DNA of 64,000 nucleotides from CATOSP01 sp965205385. Its GTDB lineage: Bacteria; Chloroflexota; Dehalococcoidia; Lucifugimonadales; UBA3495. Positions 60,554 through 64,000 of this stretch are shown here, piece by piece (positions within the stretch are counted from its first letter, which is position 1; each line of letters starts with the position of its first letter). The notes under the pieces are model-generated. The model saw only the letters and a program-made list of their open reading frames with translations, had not been told where the DNA came from and ran no database searches. The position numbers were made by a program, and so were the translations under genes. The DNA is taken from NCBI GenBank assembly GCA_965205385.1, contig CBDBGS010000007.1, positions 992,001 through 1,056,000 on the forward strand. Reading direction: 5' to 3'.

Positions 60554-60751
60554 TTACGCCGGGCCGGTGTTTACTGTCCCGGTGGACTTGGATGATTGCC
60601 TGTGTGAGCCGACCCGAACCAACGGAGAAGCTGCCCGTTTCATCGCGTCCACTGCGTCCCCCAGTCGAGGGACGCGTAAATACTTTTCTGCCAGGGCCGC
60701 CTTCAGGCCCTGGATTCTCAGTTCATTGTCGGCCACGAGCTGCTTCAGCAC
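60554..60751 (-). pseudogene. Possible IS3-type OrfA remnant
   Basis: The frame LKQLVADNELRIQGLKAAL then AEKYLRVPRLGDAVDAMKR resembles the leucine-zipper end of IS3/IS911 OrfA proteins (…LK.LVAD..L….LK..L.KK). No OrfB or inverted repeats are present. It fills most of the 303-bp gap 60469-60771 between the HEPN gene and the restriction gene. Weakly supported. Confidence 0.3.
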
Positions 60752-60771
60752 GACGTCAGAAACGCTTAGGA

Positions 60772-62253
60772 CTACCAGACATTTTGTTTCTGTAGGAAGG
60801 CAATGTCACTTGTGGTTGTCTCAGAACCAAGCCAGTTGGCACCCCCTGAGAGTAACTGCATTGGAGCGATACGTTCCATAATTTCAGGGCATGTCACGTG
60901 CTCCCGGACCTTGGCCTCCGGCATCATACCCAATGTGGCAATTATCCAGTTAGGAACAGGCTCCACTGTAGTTGCCAGGTTTAAGAGGGCTTTCAAAGCG
61001 CCATCAGATGCGATAGTTCTCAAAGTTAAAGATGCGGCTGCCGCTCGGCGGTCGTTCTCGACAACTAGATCTCGCACGAGAAGTTCTAAGACTGGGGCAG
61101 GACAGTCGGAGGCGAACGACGCAATTGCGTGAATAGCGACGTGTTCGTCTTCATCATCGATGAAGGGCAGTAGTTCTTCGTAGGATTCAAAGCCAGCTTT
61201 TCCAAGGCCCCAAACGGCAGCTTGGCGGAGCTCATCCCCTTCGAACCTCGGGTCAGATACAACACACTTGAGTTGGTCGCGGGCCAAACTGCTGCCGAGT
61301 TCCGTCAGAATGAATACGGCTTCCATGCGCAATTCCGCAAGGTCTTCATTCTTCCAGATATAGTTCAACAGTACTTCCTGGCCCAACTCCGATCCAAGGG
61401 CCGCGGCAGTTCCTGCAGCTTCTAGAGCAACCCTGTCATCTTCTTCCCGTTCGATCAAGTCCTCGAGCTTTTGGACTGACCGCCCGTCGAGAGCATTTCG
61501 AAACCGAAGGGCCTTAACCGCCGCGTAGCGGTCTACGCTACTTTCTGCGTCCAGGTGGTGCAGAGGTTCGTATGTCTGATCCAGATAGGTAGTAAGGTCG
61601 GCAACTTCAGTGGGAGCGCCCGCAATTATTGTGCTTTGTTCCTCGAATCCGCTACCGGACCTTGCATACGTCGACTTGCCGTCAAGCCTATATGTTTGTT
61701 TCCGAGAGGCCCGATCAGTCGCTGCATGCATTTGGACAGTGATCTTGTCTGAGGTCGCAGTTAGCACCTTGCCGTCTCGTTTTGGCACCGTAGATGGCCA
61801 GGTGCGATCTCTTTCTGCCCCTTCAGAAGCGGATTTAGGCGGTCCAAGTTTTGACATTCCGATTGATTCGCGCAATGCACGTACGGTGAAATAGTTGCAA
61901 TGATTTGCCGGCCGTGGACCCTCGTCTGAATCAAAGCATGCGATTAGAGCGACTACATCGTTGCCTCTAAGACCGGCATCCCAGACACGTTCTGGATTAG
62001 AAGGAGCGTCGCTCATGCGTATCTTTAGGTCGGTTTTTGCCCTCACCTCTACGCGCATACCAGTCCTGATGCAGAGCAAGTCGGGAAGGCGCAATCGCTT
62101 GACTTTCGTAGCCCAAATCTTGTTCGACGTACAATAGCGTTCCAATTCTATTGGCTCGAAACCAGCGTCATGGAGGTGCTTAATGACCCGCTGGACGCCG
62201 ACAGCACCAATGCTCAAGTACCGAAGAAAACTTCCATCGGCCTTAAATGCCAT
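60772..62253 (-). CDS. Probable restriction endonuclease with C-terminal HEAT repeats
   Basis: 493 aa. The N-terminal ~120 residues contain LPDLLCIRTGMRVEVRAK, with P57-D58…E69-x3-K73, a variant PD-(D/E)xK centre, then DVVALIACFDSD. The middle and C-terminal parts are HEAT-like repeats (DRYAAVKALRFRNAL, VALEAAGTAAALGSELG, ELRMEAVFILTELGS, ELRQAAVWGLGKAG, HVAIHAIASFAS). Its ATG at 62253 overlaps the stop of the upstream XRE gene (TAATG), so they are coupled. The divergent methyltransferase completes a restriction-modification layout. Nuclease activity is inferred from motif and context. Confidence 0.6.
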   Translation of the reverse strand: MAFKADGSFLRYLSIGAVGVQRVIKHLHDAGFEPIELERYCTSNKIWATKVKRLRLPDLLCIRTGMRVEVRAKTDLKIRMSDAPSNPERVWDAGLRGNDVVALIACFDSDEGPRPANHCNYFTVRALRESIGMSKLGPPKSASEGAERDRTWPSTVPKRDGKVLTATSDKITVQMHAATDRASRKQTYRLDGKSTYARSGSGFEEQSTIIAGAPTEVADLTTYLDQTYEPLHHLDAESSVDRYAAVKALRFRNALDGRSVQKLEDLIEREEDDRVALEAAGTAAALGSELGQEVLLNYIWKNEDLAELRMEAVFILTELGSSLARDQLKCVVSDPRFEGDELRQAAVWGLGKAGFESYEELLPFIDDEDEHVAIHAIASFASDCPAPVLELLVRDLVVENDRRAAAASLTLRTIASDGALKALLNLATTVEPVPNWIIATLGMMPEAKVREHVTCPEIMERIAPMQLLSGGANWLGSETTTSDIAFLQKQNVW

Positions 62254-62504
62254 TATTGGTCTCCGTCGGAATTCGGGTTAAGCAGATCTCTGGCATTTAC
62301 CTGAAGCCCTGACGCAAGCCGAAACAGATTGTCTAACGAAACATTTCGACGAGCCCGCTCGACCGCGCTAATGTATGTTCGATGCAGTCCGGCACGAAAA
62401 GCGAGTTCCTCTTGAGAGAGTCCAGCCGAGGTCCGAAGACGCCTCAAATTAAGCGCCAGAATCTGTCTAGGCGCCTGCGTATCCTCATGGATTCTCTTGG
62501 ACAT
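62253..62504 (-). CDS. XRE-family controller (C-protein-like) regulator
   Basis: 83-aa helix-turn-helix protein: ALNLRRLRTSAGLSQEELAF, then RTYISAVERARRNVSLDNL, the classic XRE fold, ending with a short tail. It sits between the nuclease gene, which it overlaps, and the divergent methyltransferase. This is the layout of C-protein-controlled R-M systems, where it would delay nuclease expression. No Shine-Dalgarno precedes ATG 62504, which is common for leaderless C genes. Confidence 0.8.
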   Translation of the reverse strand: MSKRIHEDTQAPRQILALNLRRLRTSAGLSQEELAFRAGLHRTYISAVERARRNVSLDNLFRLASGLQVNARDLLNPNSDGDQ

Positions 62505-62590
62505 TTGCGCGGAGGCTAGTGTCTTGTTACACTTACGTCTACAGCCTATATGTCACACATCTGTTATCGCCCAAATAAGAGGAGCAACGA
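62505..62590. promoter_or_regulatory. Divergent promoter/operator region of the R-M module
   Basis: 86 bp between the XRE gene and the methyltransferase. It is AT-richer than its flanks, with TGTTACAC and TGTCACACA half-site-like words (62524-62560), possible XRE operator sequences. AAGAGGAG at 62576-62583 is the methyltransferase ribosome binding site. Confidence 0.4.
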
Positions 62591-64000
62591 TTGGCTGTCA
62601 CGCTTGAAAACCTTTCCGATACGATTCAGGCACCTCGTACAGACCCGGTATACAACTGCCACAGTTACCTGACCAAAGTGCCGATCGATGCAATTGTTCC
62701 TTTCATAAGAAGCTTCACGGGTCCTGGCGACGTGGTTGTTGATTTTTTTGCTGGTTCAGGGATGACAGGGCTTGCCGCGCTCACATTGGGAAGGCATGCC
62801 CGCCTCAGCGACATCTCTGTTTTAGGCCAACATATCGCCAAGGGTTACCTGGCGGAAGCCCCCGACTCTGATGTGCTCCAGGTCGGAGCAGAGGTATCTC
62901 AAGCGGCACGACATGCTGTAGGTGGCTTGTATCACACGGTACGTGCAGCTGACGGCGCCATTGTTGACTTCATCCGCACGGTGTGGTCTTTCACCTACAA
63001 ATGTCCGTCCTGTGAATACGAGCTTGTCTATTTCAACCACATAATCGATCGTGACGGGCCCATCGTTGAATGCCCGTCTTGTAGCCTGAGCTTTGCTAGG
63101 AGGAGCTGGCCGCGATCTAGGGATGTCCCGGTCCAAGTCGTAGTTTGGGGCAACGAGCGCAAACAGGTCGAACAGGAAGTCTCTTTACTCGACCTGCAAA
63201 AAATCAAGGACGCCGAGAGAGACGTTCGGCTAGATCAAGTACCCTCAAAACCTATAGAGCCCCACCGGGAGATGTACAATCGCTCGGGCCTGGGCAAGTC
63301 TGGCCTAACAGAGACGAAAAAGTTCTTTTCTCCCCGTAACGCTATCGCTCTGTTAGAGCTTTGGCGTCGCATCAATGAGGTTGAAAATGAGGCAGTGAAG
63401 CAGAAACTCAGTTTCTGCTTCACTGCAATCTTGCCTCGGGCGTCAATGCGGTATCAGTGGGGTGCCAAACGCCCACTTAACGCTCAAAATCAGACCTACT
63501 ACATCGCGCCGGTCTACTACGAATGGAACGTCTTTGACTTGTTTCAGCGGAAAATCAACGCGGTCAAGAAAGCCTCGGCGCATTTGTCAGAGCGGCTTAC
63601 TGGACTGGAAGCAGCGGTCGCCCCTCATATAACGTACGACATTGCCTCGGCAGATGCTCTCTCCCACCTCTCTGATGAATCTGTAGACTATGTGTTCACA
63701 GACCCGCCATTTGGCAGCAACATATTTTACAGCGATATGAACCTATTCCATGAGGCGTGGCTTGGAGCATTAACGGACTACACCTCTGAAGCTGTCGTCC
63801 ATACGACGGGTAGAAACAAAGTAAATTCAGGAGAGCGGTACGAACATCTCTTGAGAAGCGCGTTTCGGGAAGGTTTTAGGGTCTTGAAGCCGGGGAGCCA
63901 TATGTCCGTGGTGTTCGGCAATAGCAGTGGTCAGGTGTGGGGATTTGTCCAACGTGCTTTGCGGGAGATTGGCTTTGACCCGAATCCTGTTCACCTTGCG
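62591..64000 (+). CDS. DNA methyltransferase with zinc-ribbon insert, cut by window edge
   Basis: 470 residues visible. TTG 62591 starts the frame with AGAGGAG 7 nt upstream. Motif I VVVDFFAGSGMTGLAAL has its Asp at residue 51, and motif IV DPPFGSN has its Asp at residue 371. The I-before-IV order is alpha/gamma-like. Between them CPSCEYELVYF…VECPSCSLSF forms a zinc ribbon. Later RNKVNSGERYEHLLRSAFRE and SVVFGNSSG follow. It is the likely protecting methylase for the adjacent nuclease. The C-terminus, with any target-recognition part, lies beyond base 64000. Confidence 0.82.
   Translation, partial: MAVTLENLSDTIQAPRTDPVYNCHSYLTKVPIDAIVPFIRSFTGPGDVVVDFFAGSGMTGLAALTLGRHARLSDISVLGQHIAKGYLAEAPDSDVLQVGAEVSQAARHAVGGLYHTVRAADGAIVDFIRTVWSFTYKCPSCEYELVYFNHIIDRDGPIVECPSCSLSFARRSWPRSRDVPVQVVVWGNERKQVEQEVSLLDLQKIKDAERDVRLDQVPSKPIEPHREMYNRSGLGKSGLTETKKFFSPRNAIALLELWRRINEVENEAVKQKLSFCFTAILPRASMRYQWGAKRPLNAQNQTYYIAPVYYEWNVFDLFQRKINAVKKASAHLSERLTGLEAAVAPHITYDIASADALSHLSDESVDYVFTDPPFGSNIFYSDMNLFHEAWLGALTDYTSEAVVHTTGRNKVNSGERYEHLLRSAFREGFRVLKPGSHMSVVFGNSSGQVWGFVQRALREIGFDPNPVHLA

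Noticed and set aside
62822..63136. Minus-strand 104-aa ORF
   Set aside because: It lies inside the methyltransferase between motif I and the zinc ribbon and has no independent support.

Overview
The window looks like chromosome of an uncultured Chloroflexota bacterium of the Dehalococcoidia/SAR202 type. This is an inference from gene content. It holds two LLM-class flavin oxidoreductases, a fused FAD/Fe-S lactate or glycolate dehydrogenase-like protein, an amidase, NIPSNAP and VOC proteins, an SMP-30 lactonase, class III and class V aminotransferases, a PuuE-like deacetylase, and a peptide-type ABC transporter whose binding lipoprotein has the V/K/E-rich linker common in Chloroflexota. DNA is GC-rich and ATG, GTG and TTG starts are all used. 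No rRNA, complete tRNA or CRISPR array was seen.

Layout. 1-12.8 kb is metabolic: a hydroxyacid dehydrogenase, sugar-nucleotide epimerase, thioredoxin reductase, TauE-type exporter, NAD-kinase-like protein, amidase, PuuE-like deacetylase, class V aminotransferase, NIPSNAP, VOC, LLM oxidoreductase and SMP-30. 12.8-16.3 kb is a small accessory patch: a MntA/HepT module with a broken hepT, a duplicated SMP-30 tail, a DUF2283 pair and an IS1182-type element. 16.3-22 kb returns to metabolism. 22-23.5 kb carries a HigBA-like module with a broken toxin. 23.8-30.7 kb has uvrA, a zinc-ribbon/TerB-like protein and an MmeI-like type IIL restriction-modification enzyme. 31.1-32.3 kb encodes a GrdB-like protein read through an in-frame UGA, with a SECIS-like hairpin 17 nt downstream; I regard it as a selenoprotein. 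32.4-35.6 kb is mobile debris: a 21-bp-TIR element, a decayed integrase, two tRNA 3'-end fragments and an IS630. 36.0-41.6 kb is a peptide/oligopeptide ABC transporter operon with lipoproteins.

41.6-64 kb is a defence and mobility island. It contains an orphan-looking DNA methyltransferase, a truncated replication-relaxation protein and serine recombinase fragments. It also has three minus-strand cargo genes (HEPN-like, PD-(D/E)xK-like, TIGR02391 abortive-infection-like) separated by copies of the same recombinase 3' end. An IS1380-type element, a 1408-aa Avs-like STAND NTPase with an N-terminal nuclease, a decayed tyrosine recombinase next to a dif-like core site and a YaaC-family gene follow. 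The right end holds an overlapping HEPN/DUF2971 gene pair and a probable R-M module: nuclease with HEAT repeats, XRE controller and a divergent methyltransferase cut by the window end.

Pattern. The large core and defence genes are intact, while most mobile genes and both toxins carry single-base indels or a stop. HEPN-type R-x4-H motifs recur in several unrelated defence genes. The most distinctive observations are the probable selenoprotein and the recombinase-tail-punctuated array of poorly known defence cassettes.
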